This document shows, piece after piece, positions 5,936-13,469 of a stretch of 13,469 nt of DNA. The notes under the pieces are model-generated. The model had not been told where the DNA came from, searched no databases, and saw only the letters and a list, made by a program, of their open reading frames with translations. Position 1 is the first letter of the stretch; each line of letters begins with the position of its first letter. The position numbers were made by a program, and so were the translations under genes. The stretch is from a bacterium 42_11 (GTDB lineage Bacteria; Synergistota; GBS-1), in contig LGFB01000011.1 in the NCBI GenBank assembly GCA_001508835.1, positions 1-13,469 on the forward strand, written 5' to 3'.

Positions 5936-7990
5936 ATGTTTAGAGATCTAATCTTCGAAATAGGAACGGAAGAGCTTCCTGCAAGAAACATGCCTGATCT
6001 TCTTGATGCTTTAAAGGAGAAGGCCGTTTCTCTTTTTAATGAGGAGCGTCTTAGGTATGAGGAGATAAAAACTTTTGGAACTCCTAGAAGATTAATCCTC
6101 CTTGTAAGCAAATTATCGGAAGAGCAGGAAGATTTAGTTGAAGAGATAAAAGGTCCAGCAAGAAAAGTAGCTTTCGACCCTCAAGGAGTCCCTACACAGG
6201 CTGCGATTGGTTTTGCAAAAAGTAGAGGAGTAAAAGTGGAGGATTTAGTTATCAAGGAAACTGACCAGGGAGAATATGTATTTGCTGTTAAAAAACACAG
6301 GGGAAGAAAAACCATAGATGTACTAAAGGAAATTTTGCCTAAGGTTTTGTTGTCCTTGCCTCTTCCTAAGTCAATGCGTTGGAAAGGTAACCTGCGGTTT
6401 CTTAGGCCTATAAGATGGCTTTTGGCTCTTTATGGAGATGATGTGGTTGAGTTCGAAATTGAAGGACTTAGGAGTGGGAGGAAAAGCCGTGGCCACAGAT
6501 TTTTAGGAAGAGGGGAGTTTGAAGTCCGAAATGTTGGTGACTTCTTTTCACTCCTTGAGGAGGAGTTTGTAGTATTTGATCCTTCAAAAAGGAGGAAGAT
6601 AATTGAAGAAGGTGTTAAAAAATATCAAAGGGAGGTAGGCGGTAGGGAGTTTTTAGATGAGGATTTGCTTCAGGAGAATGTCTTCCTAACCGAGTATCCC
6701 GTTGTGGTTAAAGGAAGCTTTAGGGAAGAGTTTTTAAAGCTTCCCAAAGAAGTTCTTGTCATGGTTATGAAAGTGAACCAGAGGTATTTCCCTGTATATT
6801 CCCAAAGGGGAGAGCTTCTTCCTTATTTCATCGCTGTTAGCAACAATAGGGCTACGGTAATGGATTCTATAATTGAAGGATATGAGAGGGTTTTGGAGGC
6901 TCGCTTTGAAGATGCAGATTTTTACTACAAGAAGGATTTGGAAATTCCTCTTGAGGACAGAGTTCCTCTGCTTAAAGGGATTATCTTTTTGGAGAAGATT
7001 GGCACAATGTATGAAAAGATGGAAAGGATAAGAGCGCTTGCATTAGATATCAATGCTTCCCTTGGTTTTCCTTCTTCCCCAGAGCTGGTTTCGAGAACCG
7101 CTTACTTAGCTAAGGCGGACCTTGCGACCGATATGGTTAGCGAGTTTCCAGAGTTGCAAGGAATAATGGGTAAAGAATATGCGTTAAAATTTGGAGAACC
7201 TGAAGAGGTAGCCTTGGGAATATTTGAGCATTATCTCCCACGCTTTGCGGGAGATGAGCTACCGTTGTCCTGGACGGGTATTATCGTAGGCATAGCAGAT
7301 AAGATTGATAACATTCTTTCCTGCTTTATGGTTGGTTTAGCCCCTACTGGTTCTCAAGATCCGTATGCCTTGCGTAGGCAGGCCCGTGCCATAAATGAGA
7401 TAATCTGGCAGAAAGGTTTAAACCTGTCGCTTGAATATCTTGTTTCGAGAGCTTCGGAGCTTTTAAAAGCTCCTGAAAATATTAAGAGTGAAGTTCTCGA
7501 ATTTTTAAAAGTTAGAATGGCTAATCAATTACGGGAAAAAGGTTTTCCCATCACGGTGATAGAGTCAGCCATGGCTTCTGATTGGTTCAAACCCTACGAG
7601 CTTTTGAGGAAGGTTGCCGTTTTAAATGAGTTTCTGGACAAAGAGGAGTTTAAAAAGTTCGCTTCTGCGTTTGTCAGAGTAGTTAATATACTTAAGGGGG
7701 TTGATGTAGAGGGAGAACCTGAAGAGAAGCTTTTGGTTGAGAATGCAGAAAAACAGCTTTATAGCGTTTTTAAAGAAATTAGAGAAAAATCGGATATTGA
7801 CTTTATGAAGGGAGAATATAGTGAGTTTCTGGTTTCTCTTTTCCCGCTTACCGAGTATATAAATTCTTTCTTCGATAATGTTCTTGTTATGGTTCCGGAT
7901 GAAAACCTTAAGCTAAACAGGCTTAGACTGCTTAAATCTATAAAGGAATTTGTTGAAAGGATAGGCTCTATAGCCAGTTTGGCGGTGTAG
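5936..7990 (+). CDS. glyS: Glycyl-tRNA synthetase beta subunit
   Basis: The large subunit of the heterotetrameric glycyl-tRNA synthetase, needed for tRNA-Gly recognition; it pairs with the GlyQ catalytic subunit encoded immediately upstream. The 684 residues match the usual ~690. Recognisable GlyS landmarks in order: FEIGTEELPARNMP near the N-terminus (7-20), KSMRWKGNLRFLRPIRWLLA around 146-165, MVMKVNQRYFPVY around 276-288, KADLATDMVSEFPELQG starting at 393, HYLPRFAGDELP after it, and GSQDPYALRRQA with Asp475. The last ~130 residues are the helical anticodon-binding-like domain. ATG 5936 follows a G-run GGGGGG (5923-5928) at 7 nt and is 12 bp after the glyQ stop. The stop TAG (7988-7990) is 2 bp before the start of the PPDK regulator gene. 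An ordinary full-length member. Confidence 0.97.
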   Translation: MFRDLIFEIGTEELPARNMPDLLDALKEKAVSLFNEERLRYEEIKTFGTPRRLILLVSKLSEEQEDLVEEIKGPARKVAFDPQGVPTQAAIGFAKSRGVKVEDLVIKETDQGEYVFAVKKHRGRKTIDVLKEILPKVLLSLPLPKSMRWKGNLRFLRPIRWLLALYGDDVVEFEIEGLRSGRKSRGHRFLGRGEFEVRNVGDFFSLLEEEFVVFDPSKRRKIIEEGVKKYQREVGGREFLDEDLLQENVFLTEYPVVVKGSFREEFLKLPKEVLVMVMKVNQRYFPVYSQRGELLPYFIAVSNNRATVMDSIIEGYERVLEARFEDADFYYKKDLEIPLEDRVPLLKGIIFLEKIGTMYEKMERIRALALDINASLGFPSSPELVSRTAYLAKADLATDMVSEFPELQGIMGKEYALKFGEPEEVALGIFEHYLPRFAGDELPLSWTGIIVGIADKIDNILSCFMVGLAPTGSQDPYALRRQARAINEIIWQKGLNLSLEYLVSRASELLKAPENIKSEVLEFLKVRMANQLREKGFPITVIESAMASDWFKPYELLRKVAVLNEFLDKEEFKKFASAFVRVVNILKGVDVEGEPEEKLLVENAEKQLYSVFKEIREKSDIDFMKGEYSEFLVSLFPLTEYINSFFDNVLVMVPDENLKLNRLRLLKSIKEFVERIGSIASLAV

Positions 7991-7992
7991 CC

Positions 7993-8841
7993 ATGAAGAA
8001 CGAGAAGATAAAAGTTTGTATTGTTTCTGACTCTACAGGTGAAACGGCAGAATTGGTTTGCAAGGCTGCTTTATCTCAATTTGAGGGGCTCGATTACGAT
8101 ATAGAGAGATTTCCCCATGTTCAGGATGAGGAAAAGGTTAATGAAGTATTGGAAAAGGTTTCTGGAAGGGATGCTCTGGTAATGGTTTATACCTTAGCAT
8201 CTTCAGAGCTCAGGAAATATATGTCTCAAAAAGCACAGGAAAGAGGGATAATAGAAATCGACGTTCTTGGACCATTAGTAACTGCTTTTGAGAAAGTTTC
8301 AGGAGTTAAGGCCAGCGGAAAACCTGGACTATTGAGGAGAATGGATGAAGCTTACTTTAGAAGAGTGAGAGCAATAGAGTTTGTTATCAAGTGCGATGAT
8401 GGAAAATACCTACCCGGGATTAAAGATGCTGATGTGATTATTATAGGAGTTTCAAGGTCTTCTAAGACGCCGGTATCTATGTATCTCGCCTATAGGGGTA
8501 TTTTTGCTGCCAACGTTCCGCTTGTTCCGGAGATAGAGCTCCCTAAAGAGCTTTTGGAAGTCGATAGGGGAAGAATAGTTGGATTAACTGTGGATCCGGA
8601 AAAGCTTGTTCAAATAAGGCAGGAGAGGCTTAAGCTTATGGGATTAAGCACAGATGTCAACTATGTCAGGTTTGATAGGGTTGTTGAAGAGCTTGAATAT
8701 GCTGAGGGGATAATGAGAAGGCTTGGTGTCCCAGTAATAGATGTGACGAATAAAGCTATAGAGGAGACAGCTCATGAAATAATATATTATTTAGAAAGGA
8801 GGGGACTGTTGGATGTCAGAAAAGCTAATATACCTGTTTGA
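7993..8841 (+). CDS. Pyruvate, phosphate dikinase regulatory protein (DUF299; PpsR/YqfL-type kinase-phosphorylase)
   Basis: A 282-residue DUF299 protein. Members are bifunctional: they phosphorylate a threonine of PPDK (or PEP synthase) using ADP, which inactivates it, and reverse this with inorganic phosphate, releasing PPi. Visible features are the conserved opening VSDSTGETAE (11-20), the P-loop-like signature GVSRSSKTP (152-160) and the C-terminal VIDVTNKAIEETA (248-260). Length matches the family (~270-280). ATG 7993 follows the glyS stop by 2 bp with only a weak GGCGGTG upstream, consistent with coupled translation. The 3' end overlaps ppdK by 29 bp. Direct adjacency to ppdK, whose regulatory Thr is intact, indicates PPDK rather than PEP synthase as the target. 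Regulatory activity is family knowledge; the choice of partner is inferred from context. Confidence 0.94.
   Translation: MKNEKIKVCIVSDSTGETAELVCKAALSQFEGLDYDIERFPHVQDEEKVNEVLEKVSGRDALVMVYTLASSELRKYMSQKAQERGIIEIDVLGPLVTAFEKVSGVKASGKPGLLRRMDEAYFRRVRAIEFVIKCDDGKYLPGIKDADVIIIGVSRSSKTPVSMYLAYRGIFAANVPLVPEIELPKELLEVDRGRIVGLTVDPEKLVQIRQERLKLMGLSTDVNYVRFDRVVEELEYAEGIMRRLGVPVIDVTNKAIEETAHEIIYYLERRGLLDVRKANIPV
8795..8804 (+). promoter_or_regulatory. Strong Shine-Dalgarno site for ppdK
   Basis: AAAGGAGGGG sits inside the end of the regulator gene, 8 nt before ATG 8813. It is among the best ribosome sites in the window and suggests ppdK is translated strongly on its own, beyond coupling to the overlapping upstream gene. 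Confidence 0.7.
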
Positions 8842-11464
8842 GGAAGGAAGCGAAAAGCTACGAAGCCTTCTTGGGGGAAAAGGCGCTGGACTTGCGGAGA
8901 TGACGAGGGCGGGTTTGCCTGTTCCACCGGGGTTTACCATCACAACAGAGGTGTGTAGGAAGTATCTTAAAGAAGGTCAAAAGGTCTTAAAGGATATCGA
9001 GCCGGAAGTTAGAGAGAAGATAAAAATTTTAGAAAACAAGACAGGTAAAAAATTTGGAGATGTGAATAACCCACTTTTGGTTTCTGTAAGGTCTGGTGCT
9101 CCCATATCCATGCCCGGGATGATGGATACCATTCTTAATCTGGGTCTGAACGATGAAACGGTAAAGGGCCTTATTGCTCAAACCGGGGATGAAAGGTCTG
9201 CTTATGACAGCTATAGAAGATTTATCCAAATGTTTGGGAACGTAGTTATGGGCATATCCCATGATAAATTCGAGCATATTATTGACAAGTGGAAGAAGGA
9301 AAAGGGAGTCAAATATGATACCGAGATCGATGCGGAAACTTGGAAAAAGATAATTGAGGAGTATAAAGAACTTGTTAAGAAAGAAGCAGGTCGGGATTTC
9401 CCTCAAGATGTTTGGGAACAGCTTTTTATGGCGATTGAAGCTGTCTTTAAGTCCTGGAATAACGAGAGAGCAAAGGTTTATAGGAAGATTCACGGAATAC
9501 CGGAAGATATGGGAACTGCGGTCAACGTTCAGACAATGGTATTTGGTAATAGGGGTAACGACTCTGGAACGGGAGTTGCTTTTACGAGAAATCCATCCAC
9601 TGGTGAGAAGAAGATATATGGAGAGTTTTTGCTTAACGCTCAAGGTGAGGATGTAGTTGCGGGTATAAGAACTCCCCTTCCTATTGAAAAGATGGCAGAA
9701 ACCTTACCGGAGATATATGAAGAACTTAAGAGGGTTTGCGAACAGCTTGAAAAGTACTATAAAGATGTTCAAGACATAGAATTTACTGTAGAGAAAGGAA
9801 AGTTATACCTTCTTCAGACAAGGTCTGGGAAGAGAACAGCTCAGGCTGCTGTGAAGATTGCAGTGGATATGTGCAAAGAGGGTATTATCGACAAAGCTAC
9901 TGCTGTGAGAATGGTTTCTCCAAAGCACGTAGAAACATTGCTTCATAGACAGGTAGACCCCAATGCTCAGTATGATGTGTTGGCAAGGGGCTTGCCTGCC
10001 TCGCCTGGGGCTGCTTCGGGAAAGGTAGTTTTCAGTGCTGATGAGGCAAGTGAATTGGGTAGTAAGGGGGAAAAGGTAATACTTGTAAGGCCGGAGACTA
10101 CACCAGATGATATTCATGGGCTTTATGCTGCTCAGGGAGTTTTAACTAGTAGAGGCGGTATGACGAGCCACGCAGCTGTTGTGGCTCGCGGAATGGGTAA
10201 GCCGTGTGTTGTTGGTTGCGAGGCTATATCGATAGACCTTGAAAATGAACAATTTATGGTCGGTGAGGTAGTGGTTAAAAAGGGAGACATAATAACCATT
10301 GACGGTAGTAAGGGAATAGTGATTTTAGGAGAAGTTCCGATGGTTGAACCTGCTATGAGTCCTGAGTTTAAGGAGCTTCTTTCTTGGGCTGATGAGGTGG
10401 CCCGTTTGCAAGTGTGGGCAAATGCTGATACTCCCGAAGATGCTAAAAGGGCAAGGGAATTCGGAGCCAAAGGGACAGGCTTGTGTCGCACCGAGCACAT
10501 GTTTATGGCTGAGGACAGGTTGCCTGCTGTTAGAAGAATGATAATGTCCTTTACGAGGGAGGAAAGAGAAAAGGCGCTGAATGAGATTCTTCCAATGCAG
10601 GAAGGGGATTTTTATGAGATCCTTAAGGCTATGGATGGTTATCCCGTTACCATAAGGCTTCTTGACCCACCCCTTCATGAATTCCTTCCTAAAGAAAGAG
10701 AAATACTTGAAGAACTGATAGAGCTTGAGAAAGAACCCGAGAAGAATGCTTCCATAATAGAAGAAAGGAAGGAACTTCTAAAAAGGGTGAGGGCTCTTCA
10801 GGAGGCAAATCCAATGCTTGGTTTTAGAGGTTGCAGACTTGGTATAGTTTATCCCGAAATTTATGAAATGCAAGTTAGGGCAATATTTAGAGCAGCTACG
10901 AGATTGGCAAAAGAGGGATATCATCCCCTTCCAGATGTTATGCTTCCTATCGTAGGTCACTGGCGTGAGATGGAGATATTGAGGGAAATGGTTGTTAAAG
11001 TTGCTGAGGAGGAAATGGAAAAAGCAGGGGTAAGAGTTGAATATCATGTTGGAACGATGATAGAGCTTCCGAGAGCAGCCTTAACGGCCGATGAGATAGC
11101 TAAGTATGCTGAATTCTTTTCCTTTGGCACTAATGACTTAACTCAAACCGTTTTTGGATTTTCAAGAGACGATGTTGAAGGTAAATTTTTGCCTCAATAT
11201 ATAGAGAAGAAAATACTTAAGGATAACCCATTCGAAGTTTTGGATAGAGACGGCGTTGGTGCTTTGATGAAGATAGCAGTTGAGAAGGGAAGGAAAACAA
11301 GGCCTAACTTGAAGATAGGCATATGTGGGGAGCATGGAGGCGAGCCCTCTTCGATAGAATTTTGCCATCAAATAGGCTTAAACTATGTAAGCTGTTCTCC
11401 CTTCAGGGTGCCTGTGGCTCGGCTTGCAGCTGCTCATGCTAAGCTTAGCGAAGATGGGAGATAA
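8813..11464 (+). CDS. ppdK: Pyruvate, phosphate dikinase
   Basis: PPDK catalyses pyruvate + ATP + Pi <-> PEP + AMP + PPi in the cytosol; in many anaerobes it works in glycolysis, using PPi to make ATP. The 883 residues cover all three domains. The N-terminal ATP-grasp domain has GGKGAGLAEMTRAGLPVPPG (21-40) and VSVRSGAPISMPGMMDT (90-106). The central swivelling phosphohistidine domain has RGGMTSHAAVVARGMGKP with catalytic His453. The C-terminal PEP/pyruvate TIM barrel has GLCRTEHMF (Arg559), FSFGTNDLTQ and GICGEHGGEP with catalytic Cys838. Thr451, two residues before the histidine, is the position phosphorylated by DUF299 regulators in characterised PPDKs. ATG 8813 follows a strong Shine-Dalgarno site and overlaps the regulator gene by 29 bp; its TAA overlaps the next ATG by one base. 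Length is the normal ~875-885. PEP synthase is excluded by architecture and motifs. Confidence 0.98.
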   Translation: MSEKLIYLFEEGSEKLRSLLGGKGAGLAEMTRAGLPVPPGFTITTEVCRKYLKEGQKVLKDIEPEVREKIKILENKTGKKFGDVNNPLLVSVRSGAPISMPGMMDTILNLGLNDETVKGLIAQTGDERSAYDSYRRFIQMFGNVVMGISHDKFEHIIDKWKKEKGVKYDTEIDAETWKKIIEEYKELVKKEAGRDFPQDVWEQLFMAIEAVFKSWNNERAKVYRKIHGIPEDMGTAVNVQTMVFGNRGNDSGTGVAFTRNPSTGEKKIYGEFLLNAQGEDVVAGIRTPLPIEKMAETLPEIYEELKRVCEQLEKYYKDVQDIEFTVEKGKLYLLQTRSGKRTAQAAVKIAVDMCKEGIIDKATAVRMVSPKHVETLLHRQVDPNAQYDVLARGLPASPGAASGKVVFSADEASELGSKGEKVILVRPETTPDDIHGLYAAQGVLTSRGGMTSHAAVVARGMGKPCVVGCEAISIDLENEQFMVGEVVVKKGDIITIDGSKGIVILGEVPMVEPAMSPEFKELLSWADEVARLQVWANADTPEDAKRAREFGAKGTGLCRTEHMFMAEDRLPAVRRMIMSFTREEREKALNEILPMQEGDFYEILKAMDGYPVTIRLLDPPLHEFLPKEREILEELIELEKEPEKNASIIEERKELLKRVRALQEANPMLGFRGCRLGIVYPEIYEMQVRAIFRAATRLAKEGYHPLPDVMLPIVGHWREMEILREMVVKVAEEEMEKAGVRVEYHVGTMIELPRAALTADEIAKYAEFFSFGTNDLTQTVFGFSRDDVEGKFLPQYIEKKILKDNPFEVLDRDGVGALMKIAVEKGRKTRPNLKIGICGEHGGEPSSIEFCHQIGLNYVSCSPFRVPVARLAAAHAKLSEDGR

Positions 11465-12525
11465 TGCTTTTAAGAGAGTTAACCGAGAGCTTAGAAGAGA
11501 GGATTTTATCTAAGTATGCTTCTTTAGCTAAAAATAGTAGGGGAAGGCTTAAGCCTGAAAGGGAATGTGATTTAAGAACTTGCTATCAGCGGGACAGGGA
11601 TAGAATAATACACTCAAAGGCCTTTAGAAGGCTTAAATATAAGACGCAGGTCCTCCTATCTCCTCAAGGGGATCATTATAGAACGAGGCTTACGCATGCT
11701 CTTGAGGTCGCCCAAATAGCGAGGACGATAGCGAGGGCCTTGCGTCTTAATGAGGATCTAACGGAAGCTATAGCTTTGGGTCATGATCTTGGACATACAC
11801 CCTTTGGGCATATGGGCGAAGAGGCATTAGATGAAATAGCGAAAGAAGCCGGCCTTGGTGGTTTTAAGCATGCTGAGCAAAGTCTAAGAGTTGTGGATAA
11901 GCTTGAGAGGGATGGTAATGGGCTTAACTTGACCTTGGAGGTGAGAGATGGTATATTAAAGCATTCTAAGGGACAGGTTGATTTTAGCAAAGGTTTTTCT
12001 TCCTCTCCCCCCTTGACTCTTGAAGGAATGGTAGTTAGAATCTCAGATTGTATAGCATATTTGAATCATGACCTTGATGATGCTATTAGAGCGGGTTTGG
12101 TGTCCCTTGAAGAGTTACCAAGAGATGTGATTGAATTTCTTGGCAAAACCCATGGAGAGCGGATAGACAAGATGGTGAAAGATTGTGTTGAAAATAGCAT
12201 GGATAAGAACGAAATTATCCTGAGCGAGGATATCTTAATAGCGATGGAAGGGCTCAGGAAATTCCTTTATGAAAGGGTGTATATGGGTGAAATAGCCCAG
12301 AGGGAGCGTCCCAGAGTTCGCTACATGCTTAAAGAGCTTTACAGTTTCTTTCTTGATCATCCTGAACAATTACCGGAAAGCTTTAGAAAGAGCTTAGAGT
12401 CTGAGAAAATAGAGAGAGTGATTATCGACTACATAGCGGGCATGACGGATAGGTATGCTTTGCAAGTTTATAACGAGCTTCTTCTCCCCCATCCTTGGAG
12501 GAGTGAAGCCTGGTATAACACCTAA
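11464..12525 (+). CDS. dgt: dGTPase-like HD-domain deoxynucleoside triphosphate triphosphohydrolase
   Basis: A 353-residue HD-domain protein of the dGTP triphosphohydrolase family, enzymes that cleave dNTPs to deoxynucleoside and triphosphate. The HD metal ligands are visible: His78 (RLTHALEVAQ), His107-Asp108 (GHDLGHTPFGH) and Asp195 (ISDCIAYLNHDLDDA). The N-terminal family block ERECDLRTCYQRDRDRIIHS (32-51) and AFRRLKYKTQV (53-63) are present. At about 350 residues it belongs to the shorter dGTPase-like type 2 group rather than the ~500-residue E. coli Dgt, so the preferred nucleotide is unknown and may be broad. ATG 11464 shares one base with the ppdK stop, with GGGAG only 3 nt upstream, so coupling to ppdK is likely. 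In Clostridia-type genomes this gene also follows ppdK and is normally followed by dnaG-rpoD; here hppA follows. Confidence 0.93.
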   Translation: MLLRELTESLEERILSKYASLAKNSRGRLKPERECDLRTCYQRDRDRIIHSKAFRRLKYKTQVLLSPQGDHYRTRLTHALEVAQIARTIARALRLNEDLTEAIALGHDLGHTPFGHMGEEALDEIAKEAGLGGFKHAEQSLRVVDKLERDGNGLNLTLEVRDGILKHSKGQVDFSKGFSSSPPLTLEGMVVRISDCIAYLNHDLDDAIRAGLVSLEELPRDVIEFLGKTHGERIDKMVKDCVENSMDKNEIILSEDILIAMEGLRKFLYERVYMGEIAQRERPRVRYMLKELYSFFLDHPEQLPESFRKSLESEKIERVIIDYIAGMTDRYALQVYNELLLPHPWRSEAWYNT

Positions 12526-12537
12526 AATATTAAATAT

Positions 12538-12545
12538 AGGAGGTG
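12538..12545 (+). promoter_or_regulatory. Near-perfect Shine-Dalgarno site for hppA
   Basis: AGGAGGTG, full anti-Shine-Dalgarno complement, lies 10 nt before ATG 12556 and 4 nt before an in-frame CTG at 12550. It sits in the 30-bp dgt-hppA gap, the longest gap between genes in the window, whose left half is a short A+T-rich run with no convincing promoter or terminator. Confidence 0.75.
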
Positions 12546-12555
12546 CTACCTGAAC

Positions 12556-13469
12556 ATGGGAGTTTTAGTTTTCTCCATTGCTTCTGGGATTTTGGCTCTT
12601 GTTTTTGCGGCATATGCCGCTAAGAGGGTGGAGATTGCTGATTCGGGTCCTGAAAAGGTTCGGGAGATATCTGGCATCATTCATGGAGGAGCTATGACAT
12701 TCCTTTTTAGAGAGTACAAAGTGCTGATTCCGTTCGTTTTGGTTGTTACAGCGGTTTTAGCTTGGAAGATAAGTTTAAACACCGCTATATCTTTTATTTC
12801 CGGTGCTTTTTGTTCTGCCTTAGCAGGATATGTAGGTATGAGTATAGCTACGAGAACTAACGGAAAAACGGCTTATGCTGCAACCCAAGGGGTTGCTCCC
12901 GCTTTAAGGATTGCCTTTTTGGGTGGAACCGTTATGGGTATGTCGGTTGTGGGTCTCGGTATTTTGGGTGTTGCGGTTCTTTATTCAATATTTGGTGATC
13001 CTAATATAATTAATGGTTTTGGTTTTGGGGCTAGCTCTATAGCCCTTTTTGCTCGTGTGGGTGGAGGGATATATACCAAAGCTGCTGATGTAGGTGCGGA
13101 CCTTGTTGGTAAGGTTGAGGCTGGTATTCCTGAAGATGACCCAAGAAATCCTGCTGTTATCGCTGATAACGTGGGAGACAATGTTGGAGACATAGCGGGT
13201 ATGGGAGCTGACCTTTTTGAATCTTATGTTAACTCTATAATAGCGGCTATGATAGTGGGAGCTGTGGTTTATGGGCTTAAAGGCGTAGCTTATCCCTTGA
13301 TACTTGCTGCTGTAGGTATCTTGGCAGCTATAATAGGGACCTTCTTTGTTAGGATTAGGAAAGACGAAGACCCCCAGCTTGCTCTAAGAAGGGGAACCTA
13401 TGTGACAGGAATTCTTATAATAGTTGCAAGCTTCTTCATAACTAAGTTTCTATTTGGAAATTTGCGTTT
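12556..13469 (+). CDS. hppA: Membrane-bound ion-translocating pyrophosphatase, N-terminal part (runs off the window)
   Basis: The frame is open from ATG 12556 to the window end with no stop, giving about 304 residues of an expected ~650-800. It is very hydrophobic, with several membrane helices alternating with short loops. The catalytic-loop signature is complete: DVGADLVGKVE (Asp178 to Glu188, the Dx7KxE PPi-Mg motif), then GIPEDDPRNPAVIADNVGDNVGDIAG and MGADLFESY. Upstream FLFREYK is also typical. Membrane pyrophosphatases hydrolyse PPi and pump H+ or Na+. The gate-helix Glu222 lies three residues after Asp219, as in Thermotoga-type Na+ pumps and unlike plant enzymes, but some bacterial H+ pumps share this. 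The Ala/Lys position that predicts K+ dependence lies beyond the window. A near-perfect Shine-Dalgarno site precedes the start. The family is certain; the ion is not determinable here. Confidence 0.95.
   Translation, partial: MGVLVFSIASGILALVFAAYAAKRVEIADSGPEKVREISGIIHGGAMTFLFREYKVLIPFVLVVTAVLAWKISLNTAISFISGAFCSALAGYVGMSIATRTNGKTAYAATQGVAPALRIAFLGGTVMGMSVVGLGILGVAVLYSIFGDPNIINGFGFGASSIALFARVGGGIYTKAADVGADLVGKVEAGIPEDDPRNPAVIADNVGDNVGDIAGMGADLFESYVNSIIAAMIVGAVVYGLKGVAYPLILAAVGILAAIIGTFFVRIRKDEDPQLALRRGTYVTGILIIVASFFITKFLFGNLR

Noticed and set aside
9029..9643. 204-codon open frame on the - strand inside ppdK
   Set aside because: It lies wholly antisense to the strongly conserved PPDK ATP-binding domain, its translation shows no recognisable domain, and no ribosome site supports it; a shadow of biased codon use.
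12481..12507. Possible hairpin near the end of dgt (CTTCTCC with GGAGGAG)
   Set aside because: It needs a G-U pair, lies within coding sequence and has no T-run after it, so it does not look like a terminator.
12526..12555. A+T-rich gap between dgt and hppA as a promoter
   Set aside because: Only 30 bp, mostly filled by the ribosome site; no -35/-10 pair at proper spacing seen.
1..13469. Defence, mobile-element, CRISPR or other novel multi-gene system
   Set aside because: All genes but the two DUF proteins belong to well-known housekeeping or metabolic families; no transposase, integrase, nuclease-toxin pair, repeat array or composition break was seen.

Overview
The window is a tightly packed bacterial gene run with every gene on the + strand: eleven complete protein genes plus the 3' tail of one more at the left edge and the first ~305 codons of another at the right edge. 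Coding density is close to 100%. The largest gap is about 30 bp, there is no gene-free stretch over 300 bases, and many neighbours overlap (1 to 68 bp). I see no tRNA, rRNA, CRISPR, insertion sequence, prophage or rho-independent terminator. The moderately A+T-rich sequence, the use of AGG/AGA for arginine, the Lys/Glu-rich proteins and the several TTG starts suggest an anaerobic, possibly thermophilic bacterium. The order era-recO-glyQ-glyS-regulator-ppdK-dgt is the one I associate with Clostridia-type Firmicutes and related deep lineages. I cannot name a genus.

Left part (1-3039): the end of the rRNA maturation endonuclease ybeY, a CNNM/CBS (CorC/HlyC/TlyC-like) membrane protein, a DUF502 membrane protein and a DUF881 membrane-anchored protein with an unusually long middle region. 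Middle (3020-5076): cdd (cytidine deaminase), era (ribosome-assembly GTPase) and recO (recombination mediator), a classic ybeY-cdd-era-recO type core. Right part (5051-13469): the two-subunit glycyl-tRNA synthetase (glyQ, glyS), the PPDK regulatory kinase/phosphorylase (DUF299), pyruvate phosphate dikinase (ppdK), a dGTPase-like HD phosphohydrolase, and a membrane-bound ion-pumping pyrophosphatase (hppA, cut by the window end).

Functionally the left and middle parts are housekeeping: ribosome maturation (YbeY, Era), membrane transport or envelope functions, nucleotide salvage and DNA repair. The right part is linked by inorganic pyrophosphate. PPDK interconverts pyruvate+ATP+Pi and PEP+AMP+PPi. 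Its adjacent regulator inactivates it by threonine phosphorylation and restores it in a Pi-dependent, PPi-forming reaction, and the threonine target (Thr451, two residues before catalytic His453) is visible. The membrane pyrophosphatase can turn PPi into an ion gradient. The genes are mostly well-known families. The most unusual points are the extended DUF881 protein, the 68-bp DUF502/DUF881 overlap, the mixed gene order around ybeY, and hppA lying where dnaG-rpoD would be expected.
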